Assembly: GCF_019659805.1 (NCBI RefSeq)
Contig: NZ_JAIFRO010000004.1
Span: forward strand, 162,578 to 226,577
DNA length: 64,000 nucleotides
Source of the DNA: Bartonella raoultii
Lineage (GTDB): Bacteria; Pseudomonadota; Alphaproteobacteria; Rhizobiales; Rhizobiaceae
Reading direction: 5' to 3'
The position numbers and the translations under genes were made by a program. Positions within the stretch are counted from its first letter, which is position 1. Each line of letters starts with the position of its first letter. Shown in pieces: positions 37,606-50,675 of this stretch. The notes below the pieces were generated by a model, which saw only the letters and a program-made list of their open reading frames with translations, was not told where the DNA came from and did no database searches.

Positions 37606-38703
37606 ATGATAAAAACCCCCTACTATCTTATAGATAAATCGAAGCTTATAAAAAATATGAAAACCATTGCTCGCTTACGTGAAATATCAGGAGCGAAAGT
37701 TTTGCTTGCTTTGAAATGTTTTTCCACATGGAGTGTTTTTGATGTCATGTCTGAATTTATGGATGGCACGACATCTTCATCTCTTTATGAATTACGTTTA
37801 GGAAAAGAAAAGTTTGGCAAAGAAACCCATGCCTATTCGGTTGCTTGGGCAGATCATGAAATTGATGAAGCCTGTGGTTATGCAGACAAAATTATTTTTA
37901 ATTCTATCCAACAACTTAAACGTTTTTCTGGTGCAACAAAAACTCTTCAACGAGGACTAAGACTCAATCCAGGAATTAGTGCATCCAATTTTGATCTTGC
38001 CAATCCTTCTCGTTCTTTTAGTCGCTTAGGAGAAACCAATCAAAACGCTATAAAAGAAGTCTTACCACTTATCAATGGTTTAATGATTCACAACAATTGC
38101 GAAAACTCTGATTTTAATCTTTTCGACAAAATGCTTAGATACATGGAAGAAAAATTTGCAGAACTTTTCGCTGCTGTTGACTGGATTAGCCTTGGCGGTG
38201 GAATTCACTTTACGGATGAAAATTATCCTTTAGAAACTTTCGCAAAACGCTTAAAAAAATTTTCAAAAACTTACGGTGTCACCATTTTTCTAGAACCAGG
38301 AGAAGCGGCCATCACAAAAAGCAGCACGCTAGAAGTCAGTGTTCTTGATACATTATATAATGAAAAAAAACTCGCTATTGTTGATAGCTCCATTGAAGCA
38401 CATATGCTTGATCTTCTCATTTATCGTGAAAATGCAAAATTAAAACCAAATCAAGGGCCATATGAAATTATGATATGCGGGAAATCCTGTCTTGCTGGTG
38501 ATATTTTTGGAACATTTCAGTTTCCTGAACCTCTTAAAATAGGCGACAGACTATCTTTCCAAGATACTGCAGGTTATACAATGGTCAAAAAAAACTGGTT
38601 TAATGGTGTTGCAATGCCTGCCATTGTTATCAAAGAATTTGATGGTACACTAACGCTTCAACGCCAATTTAACTATGATGATTATCAGACAAGCCTTTCA
38701 TAA
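37606..38703 (+). CDS. nspC: Carboxynorspermidine decarboxylase
   Basis: 365 residues, a PLP-dependent decarboxylase of the alanine-racemase fold. The PLP lysine lies in VLLALKCFSTWSVFD, HNNCENSD is a family motif, SLGGGIHFTDENYP holds the cofactor phosphate, and EPGEAAI and ICGKSCLAGDIFG follow (the latter carries the catalytic Cys/Asp). Together with the next gene it forms the alternative polyamine route (aspartate semialdehyde plus putrescine or diaminopropane to carboxy-polyamines, then decarboxylation), giving spermidine or norspermidine. Confidence 0.92.
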   Translation: MIKTPYYLIDKSKLIKNMKTIARLREISGAKVLLALKCFSTWSVFDVMSEFMDGTTSSSLYELRLGKEKFGKETHAYSVAWADHEIDEACGYADKIIFNSIQQLKRFSGATKTLQRGLRLNPGISASNFDLANPSRSFSRLGETNQNAIKEVLPLINGLMIHNNCENSDFNLFDKMLRYMEEKFAELFAAVDWISLGGGIHFTDENYPLETFAKRLKKFSKTYGVTIFLEPGEAAITKSSTLEVSVLDTLYNEKKLAIVDSSIEAHMLDLLIYRENAKLKPNQGPYEIMICGKSCLAGDIFGTFQFPEPLKIGDRLSFQDTAGYTMVKKNWFNGVAMPAIVIKEFDGTLTLQRQFNYDDYQTSLS

Positions 38704-38761
38704 GAGAAAGACCATAAAAATATTATACAATAAACAGTATTAAAAAGGAGACGAACCTACA

Positions 38762-40000
38762 ATGAAGAAAAATATTCTCATTATTGGTGCTGGAGGTGTT
38801 GCACAAGTCGTTGCACATAAATGTGCTCAAAACAACGATATTCTTGGTGAAATTCATATCGCTTCACGAACACTTAAAAAATGTGAAGCCATCATTGCTT
38901 CTATTAAAGAAAAAAACGCACTGAAAGAACAAGGAGTGTTTCAGAGCCACAAACTCGATGCAATGAATGTAGAAGAAACTATAAAACTCATCCAAAAAAC
39001 CAAATGTGAAATTGTCATCAATGTTGGCTCAGCCTTTCTTAACATGTCTGTTCTTTCTGCTTGTATTAAAACAAAATGTGCTTACATTGATACTGCAATT
39101 CATGAAGACCCTTTAAAAATTTGTGAAACACCCCCTTGGTATGGCAATTATGAATGGCCTCGGCGTCAAGAATGTGAGCAAGCGGGCATCACTGCTATTT
39201 TAGGTGCGGGTTTTGATCCAGGTGTTGTGAATGCTTATGCAGCATTAGCACATGAACGTTATTTTGATAAAATCACCGATATTGATATCATTGATATCAA
39301 TGCTGGCAACCATGGGCATTGGTTTGCTACAAACTTTGATCCAGAAATTAACTTTCGCGAATTTACGGGAAAAGTGTGGTCTTGGCAAAATAAAAAATGG
39401 GTTTCTAACCAAATGTTTGAAGTGAGTAATGAATGGGATCTTCCTGTTGTTGGAAAACAAAAAGCTTATATGTCAGGACATGATGAAATTCATTCATTAT
39501 CTAAAAATCTCGATGTTGAAAATATCCGTTTTTGGATGGGATTTAGTGAACATTACATCACTGTTTTTACTGTTTTGAAAAATCTTGGACTCTTATCTGA
39601 ACAACCTATTAAAACAGCAGAAGGTCAAGAAGTTGTCCCTTTAAAAGTTGTAAAAGCAGTCTTACCCGATCCAGTTTCCTTAGGACCAAAATATACAGGA
39701 AAAACCTGTATTGGAGATCTTATTAAAGGCGAAAAAGATGGAAAACCAAGAGAAATTTTTATCTATAATATAGCCGATCACAAGCAAGCTTTTAATGAAA
39801 CTGGTGCGCAAGGCATTTCTTATACAGCTGGTGTACCAGCAGCAGCAGCAGCCCTCCTTATTGCGACTGGTGAATGGGATGTAAAAACCATGGTCAATGT
39901 AGAAGAATTACCAGCGCATCCCTTCCTCAAATATCTTGATCATATGGGACTTTCTACCTTTATAAGAGAACAACAAGAAGAAAAAAAATTACAGTTTTAA
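38762..40000 (+). CDS. Carboxynorspermidine synthase (saccharopine dehydrogenase family)
   Basis: 412 residues. The N-terminus KNILIIGAGGVAQVVAHKCAQ is the NAD(P) Rossmann motif of the Lys1/saccharopine-dehydrogenase family; GAGFDPGVVNAYAALA and the HGHWFATNFDPEINFREF stretch are typical of carboxynorspermidine dehydrogenases. It reduces the Schiff base of aspartate semialdehyde with a diamine. It follows nspC by 58 bp, with an AAAAGGAG ribosome site, and ends at a strong terminator. Confidence 0.9.
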   Translation: MKKNILIIGAGGVAQVVAHKCAQNNDILGEIHIASRTLKKCEAIIASIKEKNALKEQGVFQSHKLDAMNVEETIKLIQKTKCEIVINVGSAFLNMSVLSACIKTKCAYIDTAIHEDPLKICETPPWYGNYEWPRRQECEQAGITAILGAGFDPGVVNAYAALAHERYFDKITDIDIIDINAGNHGHWFATNFDPEINFREFTGKVWSWQNKKWVSNQMFEVSNEWDLPVVGKQKAYMSGHDEIHSLSKNLDVENIRFWMGFSEHYITVFTVLKNLGLLSEQPIKTAEGQEVVPLKVVKAVLPDPVSLGPKYTGKTCIGDLIKGEKDGKPREIFIYNIADHKQAFNETGAQGISYTAGVPAAAAALLIATGEWDVKTMVNVEELPAHPFLKYLDHMGLSTFIREQQEEKKLQF

Positions 40001-40031
40001 ATTTATTCTTCGTAGATAAAACAGAATAAAG

Positions 40032-40059
40032 AAAACCGCCCTAAAAAGGGCGGTTTTTT
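40032..40059. terminator. Rho-independent terminator, usable from both sides
   Basis: An 11-bp perfect stem AAAACCGCCCT/AGGGCGGTTTT with loop AAAA, followed by a T run on the plus strand and preceded by A residues (T on the minus strand). It lies 32 bp after the carboxynorspermidine synthase stop and about 80 bp after the lpdA stop on the other strand, so it can end both converging operons. Confidence 0.92.
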
Positions 40060-40138
40060 AAAATACATAATGTATAAATTTGCAAAAAGTATTTTTTACG
40101 CTTTTTCGAAAAGCATTAAGGAGTGTTTAGCAACTTAT

Positions 40139-41545
40139 CTAGATATGAAGCGGTTTAGCAAATGTAGCAAGGGCTGCTTCATGCACTGCTTCTGATAAGG
40201 TAGGGTGTGCGTGGCAACAGCGTCCTAGATCTTCGGATGATCCACCAAATTCCATTAAAACGGCAATTTCATGGATCATTTCGCCAGCACCAAATCCGAG
40301 AATGTGTCCACCTAGAACTCTATCTGTCTTTTTATCAGCGAGGATTTTAACAAACCCATCACTTTTTTGCATTGCCCGTGCACGACCATTTGCCATGAAA
40401 GGAAATTTCCCAACATTATATTCAATACCGGCGGCTTTAAGTTCTTCTTCTGTTTTTCCTACGCTTGCAATTTCTGGCTGCGTATAAACAACACTAGGAA
40501 TAACATCAAAATTAACATGTCCCCTTTGACCTGCTAAAATTTCTGCCACAGCAATGCCTTCTTCCTCTGCTTTATGCGCGAGCATAGGACCTTTGACGAC
40601 GTCACCGATTGCATAAATTCCAGGAACATTTGTTTGCCAATGTTCATCAATTGCAACAAAACCGCGTTCATCTAACTGAATACCAGCCTCTTCCAAGCCA
40701 AGCCCTTTAGTATATGGAGAGCGTCCCGTAGCAATAAGTACAACATCTGCCTCTAAAGTTTCCGATTCCCCACCTTTAACTGCTTCGAAAGTAACTTTAG
40801 CAGTTGAAGCGGATCGCGTAATCGCTGTTACTTTTGCACCCGTTTTATATTCAAGGCCTTGTTTTTCCATTAATTTTTGAAACTGCCGTGACACTTCACC
40901 ATCCATTGCTCCTAAAGCTTTATTAAGATATTCAATAATGGTTACTTTAGCACCCAAACGGCTCCAAACCGAACCAAGCTCTGAACCAATGACACCAGCA
41001 CCAACAACGACCATACGCGTTGGTACTTTTTCAAGCGCAAGTGCTCCTGTAGAAGAGACAACCACCTTCTCATCAATTTCTACATTGACACCAGGGATTC
41101 CTGAACTTTCTGAACCTGTTGCAATAATAATATTTTTTGTTGTAATTGTCTGTTTATTATTATCTCTTGCTACAACTTCTATTTGACCCGCGCCTAAAAT
41201 TTTTGCTGTTCCAAAAAAAGTATCAACTTTATTTTTTTTCATCAAAAAAGAAACACCACTGGTATTTGCTGTTACAACAGCTTTTTTATGCGCCATCATT
41301 TGCTCAAGATTAAGCTTAGATTTTGAAATGGAAATACCAAGAGTTTCAAAACCATGCTGCGTTTCTGCAAATACTTCTGAAGCATGCAATAACGCTTTAG
41401 AAGGAATACAACCAACATTAAGACATGTACCACCTAATGTTGTACGCTTTTCAACAATTGCTGTTTTAAGCCCCAATTGTGCCGCCTTAATCGCTGCAAC
41501 ATAACCACCTGGACCAGCTCCAATCACCACCACATCATAAGACAT
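40139..41545 (-). CDS. lpdA: Dihydrolipoyl dehydrogenase (E3)
   Basis: 468 residues. FAD motif GAGPGGYVAAIKAAQLG, redox-active disulfide in GGTCLNVGCIPSK, NAD motif VVVGAGVIGSELG, the FAD-binding ATGRSPYTKGL and IYAIGDVV, and the catalytic C-terminal HAHPTLSEA. It reoxidises lipoyl groups of the E2 component. Last gene of the TCA operon; a strong bidirectional terminator follows. Confidence 0.95.
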   Translation of the reverse strand: MSYDVVVIGAGPGGYVAAIKAAQLGLKTAIVEKRTTLGGTCLNVGCIPSKALLHASEVFAETQHGFETLGISISKSKLNLEQMMAHKKAVVTANTSGVSFLMKKNKVDTFFGTAKILGAGQIEVVARDNNKQTITTKNIIIATGSESSGIPGVNVEIDEKVVVSSTGALALEKVPTRMVVVGAGVIGSELGSVWSRLGAKVTIIEYLNKALGAMDGEVSRQFQKLMEKQGLEYKTGAKVTAITRSASTAKVTFEAVKGGESETLEADVVLIATGRSPYTKGLGLEEAGIQLDERGFVAIDEHWQTNVPGIYAIGDVVKGPMLAHKAEEEGIAVAEILAGQRGHVNFDVIPSVVYTQPEIASVGKTEEELKAAGIEYNVGKFPFMANGRARAMQKSDGFVKILADKKTDRVLGGHILGFGAGEMIHEIAVLMEFGGSSEDLGRCCHAHPTLSEAVHEAALATFAKPLHI

Positions 41546-41576
41546 CCGTTTTTCCTTTCATCCTGCAAACTTTATT

Positions 41577-42788
41577 TTACAAGTCAAGAACAAGGCGTTC
41601 CGGATCTTCTAAACTTTCCTTAACACGTACAAGGAAAGTCACCGCTTCTTGTCCATCAACGATGCGATGATCATAAGAAAGTGCCAAATACATCATGGGG
41701 CGAATTACAACTTGTCCCTCCACAACCATTGCTCGTTCTTTAATCGCGTGCATTCCCAAGATACCAGACTGTGGTGCATTTAAGATCGGTGTTGACATTA
41801 ACGATCCATAAACACCTCCATTGGTAATAGTGAAAGTTCCACCTTGCATATCAGAAACAGCTAATTTTCCATCACGCGCAAGGCGCCCTAAACGACCAAT
41901 TTCTTTTTCAATCTCTGCCAATGACATCTGATCTGCGTTACGAACCACAGGAACAACAAGACCTTTATCGGTTCCAACAGCAATTCCAGCATTAACATAG
42001 TTTTTGTAGACAATATCGGTTCCATCAATTTCTGCATTAACAGCAGGAATTTCTTTTAATGCATGACAAACAGCTTTGGTAAAAAATCCCATAAAGCCAA
42101 GCTTCACAGCATGTTTTTTTTCAAAAAGATCTTTATAACGCTTACGCAAATTCATTACTGCAGACATATCAACTTCATTAAATGTCGTTAACATTGCTGC
42201 TGTATTTTGTGCATCTTTAAGGCGACGTGCAATTGTCTGACGCAACTTTGTCATACGAACGCGTTCCTCACGTATTTCCTGAACAGGAGCAACAGAAGAA
42301 CTAGATGCAGAAGTAGCAGGAGGAGATGTCTTTGTTCCTTGTTCCAAGGTACCAAGCACATCTTCTTTGAGAATTTGCCCACGTTTTCCAGAACCTACAA
42401 CATCGTTTTTTGCAATATTACTTTCAGCCATCATTTTTGCTGCTGAAGGGGCGGGAGGCATCGTACTGACTGAAGCAGATTGCTTCGTTTCAGATGGAGA
42501 TTTAGAAACAGGTGTAGCATCAGGAGAAAATGATTGCGTTACGCCAGCTGCTCCAGCTTCTAATACCCCTAAGAGAGCATTTACTTCAACTGTATCGCCT
42601 TCCTTAGCAGTAATTTCAGATAATTTCCCTGCAACAGGTGAAGGAACTTCAACCGTTACCTTATCAGTTTCTAATTCAACCAAAGGTTCATCCATAGCGA
42701 CGGCTTCGCCAATTTTTTTAAACCATTTTCCAACCGTTGCTTCGGTAACCGATTCGCCCAAAGTAGGAACACGAATTTCAGTAGTCAT
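41577..42788 (-). CDS. sucB: 2-oxoglutarate dehydrogenase E2, dihydrolipoyllysine succinyltransferase
   Basis: 403 residues. One lipoyl domain ([14 protein letters not shown], with lipoyl-Lys near 43), an A/S/P-rich linker, the peripheral-subunit-binding region [13 protein letters not shown], and the acetyltransferase domain ending with [15 protein letters not shown], which holds the catalytic HxxxD. It passes succinyl groups to CoA. It lies 31 bp upstream of lpdA and 32 bp downstream of sucA. Confidence 0.95.
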   Translation of the reverse strand: MTTEIRVPTLGESVTEATVGKWFKKIGEAVAMDEPLVELETDKVTVEVPSPVAGKLSEITAKEGDTVEVNALLGVLEAGAAGVTQSFSPDATPVSKSPSETKQSASVSTMPPAPSAAKMMAESNIAKNDVVGSGKRGQILKEDVLGTLEQGTKTSPPATSASSSSVAPVQEIREERVRMTKLRQTIARRLKDAQNTAAMLTTFNEVDMSAVMNLRKRYKDLFEKKHAVKLGFMGFFTKAVCHALKEIPAVNAEIDGTDIVYKNYVNAGIAVGTDKGLVVPVVRNADQMSLAEIEKEIGRLGRLARDGKLAVSDMQGGTFTITNGGVYGSLMSTPILNAPQSGILGMHAIKERAMVVEGQVVIRPMMYLALSYDHRIVDGQEAVTFLVRVKESLEDPERLVLDL

Positions 42789-42820
42789 AATCTTTTTCCA
42801 TACATCAGAGTAGTCATAAA

Positions 42821-45820
42821 TTAAGAACCTAATGCGTCTTCAAGAAACGCAGCAAGTTGTTCAAGATGTTTCACCATCAACCCAGAGGCTGGTGATGCAC
42901 TTGCAGGACGCCCTGCATAACGCGCACGCGCATGTTGCGCATTAATATGCGTCAAAACCCATTCTAGATAAGGCTCAATAAATGACCAAGCCCCCATGTT
43001 TTTTGGCTCTTCTTGGCACCAAACAACTTCTGCCTGCAAAAAGCGCGATAACACATTCACCAAAACTTTTGCGGGGAAAGGATAAAGCTGTTCAATACGC
43101 AGCAAATAAATATCATCAATACCCCTCTTCTCACGTTCTTCATAAAGATCATAATAAACCTTACCGGTACAAAGAACAATACGGCGAATTTTATCATCTT
43201 TTTGTAATTTAATGACAGAATTTTTGAGGCACTCTGCATCATCAAGCAATAAACGGCTAAAATTCGTTTCCGGTCCCATTTCACTGAGAAAAGAAACAGC
43301 ACGTTTATGACGCAACAGTGATTTTGGTGTCATCAAAATCAAAGGCTTACGGAAATCGCGTTTAATTTGCCGACGTAAAATATGAAAATAATTTGCCGGC
43401 GTTGTACAATTAGCAACCTGCATATTATCTTCCGCACAAAGTTGAAGAAAACGCTCTAAACGTGCTGAAGAATGTTCTGGGCCTTGCCCTTCAAAACCAT
43501 GGGGCAACAAACACACAAGACCAGACATACGAAGCCACTTACGCTCTGCTGAAGAAATAAATTGGTCAAAAATGACTTGCGCCCCATTAGAGAAGTCCCC
43601 AAATTGTGCTTCCCAGAGCGTCAATCCGTGCGGTTCAGCAAGAGAATATCCATATTCAAAACCAAGAACAGCCTCTTCAGAAAGCATCGAATTAACAACT
43701 TCATAAAGCGCTTGTCCTTTTTGTAAATGATTTAAAGGAATGTAACGCGCTTCATTTTCCTGGTCATAAAGAACCGAATGACGTTGTGAGAAAGTTCCCC
43801 GCTCAACATCCTCACCAGAAAGACGAACTGGTGCCCCTTCTAAACACAGCGAACCAAAAGCTAAAGCTTCAGCAGTTGCCCAATCAACACCCTCACCTGT
43901 ATCAAAAATTTTAGCACGATTATTTAAAAAACGCTGAATGGTTTTATGAATATGAAAATTTTCTGGAATTTCTATAAGTTTTTGACCAATTTTCTTTAAA
44001 GTGTCTAACGCAACACCTGTTGTTCTGGAGTGCTGTTCATCAGCATTACTAAAAGACTTAAGCCCTGTCCAGCTCCCATCAAGCCAATCTGCTTTATTAG
44101 GTTTATAAGAAGTACTTGCTTCAAGTTCAGTCTCAAGCTTATCGCGCCAGATCTTTTTTTGTTGCTCAATCTCTTCTGAAGCAATTACTCCTTCTGCTAC
44201 CAATTGATCGCCATAAAGCTGAAGAGTGCTTTTATGATTACGGATTGCCTTATACATAAGCGGTTGAGTAAAGGATGGTTCATCGCCTTCATTATGTCCA
44301 TAACGACGATAACAAAACATATCAATGACGACTGGTTTATGAAAAATCTGACGAAACTCTGTTGCTATTTTTGCAACAAAGACAACAGCTTCCGGATCAT
44401 CACCATTCACATGAAAAATTGGTGCTTCAATCATTTTCGCCACATCAGAGGGATAAGGTGAAGAACGCAAAAAGCGCGGATCTGTTGTAAAACCAATCTG
44501 ATTATTAATGATCACATGAAGTGAGCCAGCAACGTTATAACCTTTAAGACCGGAAAGACCAAAAGTTTCTTGAATTACCCCTTGTCCTGCAAAAGCAGCA
44601 TCGCCGTGAATAAGTAATGGCATAACCTTTGAACGTTCACTTAATGGAAGTTCATCAGTGTATGTAGGACCCAAAAGTTGATCTTGCTTAGCACGCACTT
44701 TACCAACAACAACCGGATCAACAATCTCGAGATGAGACGGATTAGCTAAGAGTGATAAATGAACTTTTCTGCCTTCAAACTCAAGATCGGCTGAAGTTCC
44801 CAAATGATACTTAACATCACCGGACCCTTCTACATCATCAGGCTTATAAGAGCCTCCTTTAAATTCATGAAAAATGGCCCGATGTGGTTTTGCGAGAACT
44901 TGCGAAAGAACATTTAAACGACCACGATGCGCCATCCCTAAAACAATTTCCTGCACCCCCAAAGCACTACTGCTTTTAATAATCTGTTCAAGAGCGGGAA
45001 TGAGTGCCTCACCACCATCAAGTCCAAAACGTTTTGTTCCTTTATATTTTGTATCTAAAAACTGTTCAAAGCCTTCTGCTTCAATGAGTTTATTAAGGAT
45101 TGCTTTTTTGTCTTTCTGTGTGAAAGCAACGCGTTGATCTGGTTTCTCAATACGCTCTTGAAGCCATGCTTTTTGAGCAGGATCAGAAATATGCATATAT
45201 TCTATACCAATCGTTGAACAATAAGTACGATTGAGAATATCAAGCATTTGCGGAATAGTTGCATATTCTAGCCCTAAAACATGATCAATAAAAATTGGAC
45301 GCTCATAATCAGCAGGGGTAAATCCATAAGCTTCTGGAGAAAGTTCCTTATAGTCATCAAGTTTTTCCGCCAAGCGAAGAGGATCAAGCTTTGCACGAAG
45401 ATGCCCCCGTGTGCGAAAAGCACGTATCATTTTCAAGGACTGAACAGAATCGCGTGTTGCTTGAATAATATCTTGTTCACTAGAAACTTTTCCTTTTTGA
45501 ACAGAAGCAGTTGCTGCTTTTTCCTTTAATTTATCACCAAAATATTTTTCAAGGGCAGACCAATCACCATCAAGAGCAGAGACCAATTCTCCGTTTGCCT
45601 TTAGCGGCCAATGATCACGTTGCCATGTTGCTCCTTGAGCATTTTTGAGAACATCTTCCTTCTTATCCTGAAGATTTCCAAAAAAAGCACGCCACTGTGA
45701 ATCAACACTTGTGGGATCTTTTTCATATTCAGCATAAAGTTGATCTATATAATCCGCATTTCCACCATATAAAAATGATGTCTGTGCAAAAAGACTATTT
45801 ATATCATCCTGCCTTGCCAT
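42821..45820 (-). CDS. sucA: 2-oxoglutarate dehydrogenase E1
   Basis: 999 residues, the usual length. The N-terminal segment [21 protein letters not shown] tethers it to E2; [30 protein letters not shown] and [11 protein letters not shown] form the thiamine diphosphate site, and [22 protein letters not shown] is a late family motif. It decarboxylates 2-oxoglutarate. A 158-bp spacer separates it from sucD, the widest gap in the operon. Confidence 0.96.
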   Translation of the reverse strand: MARQDDINSLFAQTSFLYGGNADYIDQLYAEYEKDPTSVDSQWRAFFGNLQDKKEDVLKNAQGATWQRDHWPLKANGELVSALDGDWSALEKYFGDKLKEKAATASVQKGKVSSEQDIIQATRDSVQSLKMIRAFRTRGHLRAKLDPLRLAEKLDDYKELSPEAYGFTPADYERPIFIDHVLGLEYATIPQMLDILNRTYCSTIGIEYMHISDPAQKAWLQERIEKPDQRVAFTQKDKKAILNKLIEAEGFEQFLDTKYKGTKRFGLDGGEALIPALEQIIKSSSALGVQEIVLGMAHRGRLNVLSQVLAKPHRAIFHEFKGGSYKPDDVEGSGDVKYHLGTSADLEFEGRKVHLSLLANPSHLEIVDPVVVGKVRAKQDQLLGPTYTDELPLSERSKVMPLLIHGDAAFAGQGVIQETFGLSGLKGYNVAGSLHVIINNQIGFTTDPRFLRSSPYPSDVAKMIEAPIFHVNGDDPEAVVFVAKIATEFRQIFHKPVVIDMFCYRRYGHNEGDEPSFTQPLMYKAIRNHKSTLQLYGDQLVAEGVIASEEIEQQKKIWRDKLETELEASTSYKPNKADWLDGSWTGLKSFSNADEQHSRTTGVALDTLKKIGQKLIEIPENFHIHKTIQRFLNNRAKIFDTGEGVDWATAEALAFGSLCLEGAPVRLSGEDVERGTFSQRHSVLYDQENEARYIPLNHLQKGQALYEVVNSMLSEEAVLGFEYGYSLAEPHGLTLWEAQFGDFSNGAQVIFDQFISSAERKWLRMSGLVCLLPHGFEGQGPEHSSARLERFLQLCAEDNMQVANCTTPANYFHILRRQIKRDFRKPLILMTPKSLLRHKRAVSFLSEMGPETNFSRLLLDDAECLKNSVIKLQKDDKIRRIVLCTGKVYYDLYEEREKRGIDDIYLLRIEQLYPFPAKVLVNVLSRFLQAEVVWCQEEPKNMGAWSFIEPYLEWVLTHINAQHARARYAGRPASASPASGLMVKHLEQLAAFLEDALGS

Positions 45821-45978
45821 ATGTCTTTCCGGAAAATTTATTCCGTCTCCTTATATTTTTTGGACCTTTTAACGCTTACCAAGCAAATGAGGATCAGAAA
45901 ATTCAAAAAAAGCTGTATTTTCTATTTCTAATACTTCATCTACATCAGCATAAACTCTTTTTTAGATGCAGTTTCCTT

Positions 45979-46881
45979 TTACCCCTTTAAAACTTCCATC
46001 AAAGTCTTACCTATCTGTGATGGTGAAGGAGAGACTCGTATTCCAGCAGCTTCCATTGCTGCAATTTTATCTTCTGCTCCACCTTTACCACCAGAAATAA
46101 CAGCACCAGCGTGTCCCATTGTACGCCCTGGAGGTGCTGTACGACCAGCAATAAAACCAACAACCGGCTTTTTACGACCTTTTTTCGCTTCATCTTGAAG
46201 AAACTGTGCTGCATCTTCTTCAGCAGACCCACCAATTTCACCAATCATAACGATAGACTCTGTTGCATCATCAGCTAAAAACATTTCCAACACATCAATA
46301 AATTCAGTCCCTTTAACAGGATCTCCCCCAATACCAATAGCTGTTGTCTGTCCAAGACCTTCATGACTCGTTTGAAAAACTGCTTCATACGTCAAAGTTC
46401 CCGACCGTGAAACGACCCCAACAGAACCTTTTCTAAAAATGGATCCCGGCATAATACCAATTTTGCATTCATCGGGTGTAAGAATACCAGGGCAATTAGG
46501 ACCAATGAGACGTGATTTTGATTTTTCCAATTTTGCCTTTACTTTCACCATATCCATAACAGGAATGCCTTCTGTAATACAGATAATTAAACGGATTTCA
46601 GCATCAATAGCTTCTATAATCGCGTCAGCTGCTCCTGCAGGCGGAACATAAATAACAGAAGCATCTGCTCCTGTTTTTTCTTTTCCTTCTAACACATTGG
46701 AAAAAATAGGAAGTTTTTCACCTTTTGAACCTTCCCATGTTTCGCCACCTTTTTTAGGATGAACACCACCAACCATTTGTGTACCATGATATGCAAGTGC
46801 TTGTTCTGTATGAAACGTTCCTGTTTTCCCTGTAAGCCCCTGAACCAGAACTTTTGTATCTTTATTCACAAGAATCGACAT
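45979..46881 (-). CDS. sucD: Succinate-CoA ligase subunit alpha
   Basis: 300 residues. CoA-binding N-terminus [15 protein letters not shown] and the phospho-histidine motif [12 protein letters not shown] are intact. With SucC it makes ATP or GTP from succinyl-CoA. It follows sucC with 4 bp between. Confidence 0.96.
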   Translation of the reverse strand: MSILVNKDTKVLVQGLTGKTGTFHTEQALAYHGTQMVGGVHPKKGGETWEGSKGEKLPIFSNVLEGKEKTGADASVIYVPPAGAADAIIEAIDAEIRLIICITEGIPVMDMVKVKAKLEKSKSRLIGPNCPGILTPDECKIGIMPGSIFRKGSVGVVSRSGTLTYEAVFQTSHEGLGQTTAIGIGGDPVKGTEFIDVLEMFLADDATESIVMIGEIGGSAEEDAAQFLQDEAKKGRKKPVVGFIAGRTAPPGRTMGHAGAVISGGKGGAEDKIAAMEAAGIRVSPSPSQIGKTLMEVLKG

Positions 46882-46885
46882 AAAC

Positions 46886-48082
46886 TTAAGCTCCCTTCAC
46901 AGCTGTAACGATTTTTTGAGCAGCATCATCTAAATCATCGGCAGGAATAACGTTCAAACCACTCTCACTAATAATTGCTTTACCCTTCTCAACATTTGTA
47001 CCTTCAAGACGAACAACCAAAGGAACCTTTAAACCAACTTCTCTAACAGCAGCAACAACACCTTCGGCAATAACGTCACAACGCATAATGCCACCAAAAA
47101 TATTAACCAAAATCCCTTTCACATTGGGATCAGCAGTAATAATTTTAAAAGCAGCTGTAACTTTTTCTTTTGAAGCACCTCCACCAACATCCAAAAAATT
47201 TGCTGGTTCAGCTCCATAAAGCTTAATAATATCCATTGTTGCCATAGCAAGACCAGCACCATTAACCATACAACCAATGGTACCTTCAAGAGCAACATAA
47301 GCAAGATCATGCTTTGAGGCTTCTATTTCTTTTGGATCTTCTTCTGAAGTATCCCGTAATTCTAAAATATCTGGATGACGAAACAACGCATTATTATCAA
47401 AAGAAACTTTTGCATCAAGAACACGCAAATGCCCATCTTTCATGACAATAAGCGGATTAACTTCGAGAAGACTCATATCTTTTTCACAAAATGCCTTATA
47501 AAGAATAGGAAAAAGGGTTTCACCATCTTTGCGTGCATTATCGCGCAATTCCAATGCGTCACAAAGCTTTGTACAATCAGCAGAGGTAACACCGTTTATA
47601 GCATCAATAGGCAAAGTGAATATTTTCTCTGGTGTCTCTTCAGCAACCGTTTCAATATCCATCCCACCCTCTGTTGAAACAACAAAAGCAACCTGACCAA
47701 CGCTACGATCAACTAGAAGTGAAAGATAAAGCTCACGCGCAATATCAGCACCATCTTCAATATAAAGGCGATTGACTTGTTTACCCTCTGGGCCAGTTTG
47801 TTTGGTTACCAACGTTTTACCAAGCATTTCTTTGACATTTGCAACAACTTCTTCAACAGATTTTGCAAGCCGAACACCACCTTTTGAATCAGGTCCTAAT
47901 TCTTTAAATTTACCTTTACCACGACCACCAGCATGTATCTGACTTTTAACCACATAAAGCGGCCCCGGCAGTTTTTGTGCCCATTTTTCAGCTTGCTCTA
48001 CAGAATAAACAGCAACACCATTTGCAACGGGTGCTCCATATTCATGAAGCAGACGCTTAGCCTGATACTCATGGATATTCAT
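46886..48082 (-). CDS. sucC: Succinate-CoA ligase subunit beta
   Basis: 398 residues, ATP-grasp fold. [12 protein letters not shown] at the start, [34 protein letters not shown], and the C-terminal [13 protein letters not shown] are diagnostic. It lies 74 bp downstream of mdh in the mdh-sucCDAB-lpdA operon. Confidence 0.96.
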   Translation of the reverse strand: MNIHEYQAKRLLHEYGAPVANGVAVYSVEQAEKWAQKLPGPLYVVKSQIHAGGRGKGKFKELGPDSKGGVRLAKSVEEVVANVKEMLGKTLVTKQTGPEGKQVNRLYIEDGADIARELYLSLLVDRSVGQVAFVVSTEGGMDIETVAEETPEKIFTLPIDAINGVTSADCTKLCDALELRDNARKDGETLFPILYKAFCEKDMSLLEVNPLIVMKDGHLRVLDAKVSFDNNALFRHPDILELRDTSEEDPKEIEASKHDLAYVALEGTIGCMVNGAGLAMATMDIIKLYGAEPANFLDVGGGASKEKVTAAFKIITADPNVKGILVNIFGGIMRCDVIAEGVVAAVREVGLKVPLVVRLEGTNVEKGKAIISESGLNVIPADDLDDAAQKIVTAVKGA

Positions 48083-48156
48083 GCTTTTGTCCTTTTCTTT
48101 TACGGATTACTATTAATCCTTAAGTTTTTATACTATTTTAATGAACATTGCCCAAT

Positions 48157-49134
<978 letters not shown>

Positions 49135-49408
49135 TTAAATAACTTCAGTGCACTCTTAAATTGGTGCCAATATACTGAATGCTTTCTTTGATTTTAGCCA
49201 TACTTTAAACAATATTATAAGAAGGAGAAAGGTATAAAAGTCTTCAAATTTTTCTCTTCATAGAAACAACAATCCTCTATAAAAACAACTCTTAGAAAAT
49301 TACTATGGTGTATCGATAAAGTGAATTTCAAAAAAATACAACAGAATTATTACCCTTCTTTTAAATTCAAAGGGTTATTATTTTTATAATTTAAGAGTAA
49401 AGTAATAA

Positions 49409-50584
49409 TCAGCTTTTGTCCTTCATAAGAAAATGCTCTTCCCAACATTTTAAATAATCTTGGCTTTGCATTTCAAAAAGACGTGATTGTGTTCTTTGAA
49501 ACTCAAATGTTTCCGGTGTTTGCGCATGCCCCTGATATAAATTTTCAAGTTTTTCTGCTGCTGATAGAAACAATCTTATGTGACGCTCATAAAGAATATC
49601 AATAAACAAAATAAACCGTTTTGTTTCATTGCGGCATGTATCATCCATTACCGGTATATTATCAACAAAAATTGTATGATAGCGTTCTCCCAATGCTAAA
49701 TATTCAGCTGCTGCTAAAGGTTTTGAACACAAATCTTGATAATTAAAGCGCGCACAACCTGCTCCAACACGTGGAACAGAGATAAGGCGTCCTCTTAGAG
49801 AAATTTCATCAGACATTTCTTTTTGTCCTTTTAGAACCAATGCCCATGCCCGATCCATATGTTCATTTGCTTTTACCCCTAAGGGTGTTACATAAACTTG
49901 TTGTAAATTTGATTTTTCAAGGCGATAATCTGTTTTTGCATCAAGATTAACCACACGAACATGTGCTTTCAAAACTTGAATAAAAGGCAAAAAGAGCTCA
50001 CGATTTAAACCTTTATAGTAAAGATTATCTGGAGCGACATTTGAAGTTGCAATAAAAAAAACCCCTCGTTCAAACAAAGCAGAAACAAGGCGACCAAGGA
50101 CCATAGCATCAGCGATATCTGTTACACTAAATTCATCAAAACAAAGAACCTTTGCTTCTTGTGCAAGATCTTCTGCAACTGCTAAAATAGGATTATTTTG
50201 TTTGGATTCTTCATGCGTAGAAGCTTGACGATAAACATTAATACGATCATGCACATCGGCCATAAAATCATTAAAATGCGCACGCTTTTTACGCTCTTGT
50301 GGCAAACAAGAAAAAAACAAATCCATAAGCATGGTTTTGCCTCTTCCCACTTCACCATAAATATATAATCCTTGAAAGGAGCTATCCACGCCATTTTGTT
50401 TTACAACAGCGGTTTGTTTTTTTTTCTTTAAAAACTTCCAAAATGCCCAAGGCTTAGAAACATTCTGTTGGGCAATTTCTTGTAATAAATGATCAAAATG
50501 TTCTGTTAAAGCTAACTGAGCTGGATCAAAACTGATTTTTCCTTTAGCGACCAGCTCCTTATAGCACCTTGAAACAAAAAGCAT
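49409..50584 (-). CDS. zapE: Cell division protein ZapE (AFG1-like ATPase)
   Basis: 391 residues. Walker A GEVGRGKTMLMDLF, Walker B LCFDEFSVTDIADAM, the sensor ATSNVAPDNLY and LYERHIRLFLSA near the C-terminus all match the AFG1/ZapE family. The protein associates with FtsZ in E. coli, or acts as a membrane-protein quality-control factor in mitochondria. The zapE-mdh order is conserved. Confidence 0.93.
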   Translation of the reverse strand: MLFVSRCYKELVAKGKISFDPAQLALTEHFDHLLQEIAQQNVSKPWAFWKFLKKKKQTAVVKQNGVDSSFQGLYIYGEVGRGKTMLMDLFFSCLPQERKKRAHFNDFMADVHDRINVYRQASTHEESKQNNPILAVAEDLAQEAKVLCFDEFSVTDIADAMVLGRLVSALFERGVFFIATSNVAPDNLYYKGLNRELFLPFIQVLKAHVRVVNLDAKTDYRLEKSNLQQVYVTPLGVKANEHMDRAWALVLKGQKEMSDEISLRGRLISVPRVGAGCARFNYQDLCSKPLAAAEYLALGERYHTIFVDNIPVMDDTCRNETKRFILFIDILYERHIRLFLSAAEKLENLYQGHAQTPETFEFQRTQSRLFEMQSQDYLKCWEEHFLMKDKS

Positions 50585-50675
50585 TCAAACAACCTTTTTT
50601 TTAAAACCATTGGCAATGGAAAAAGAGAAGTATTCTTCAAAGACTACCCCTTTTTTATAAACGGCTAAAAGCGAT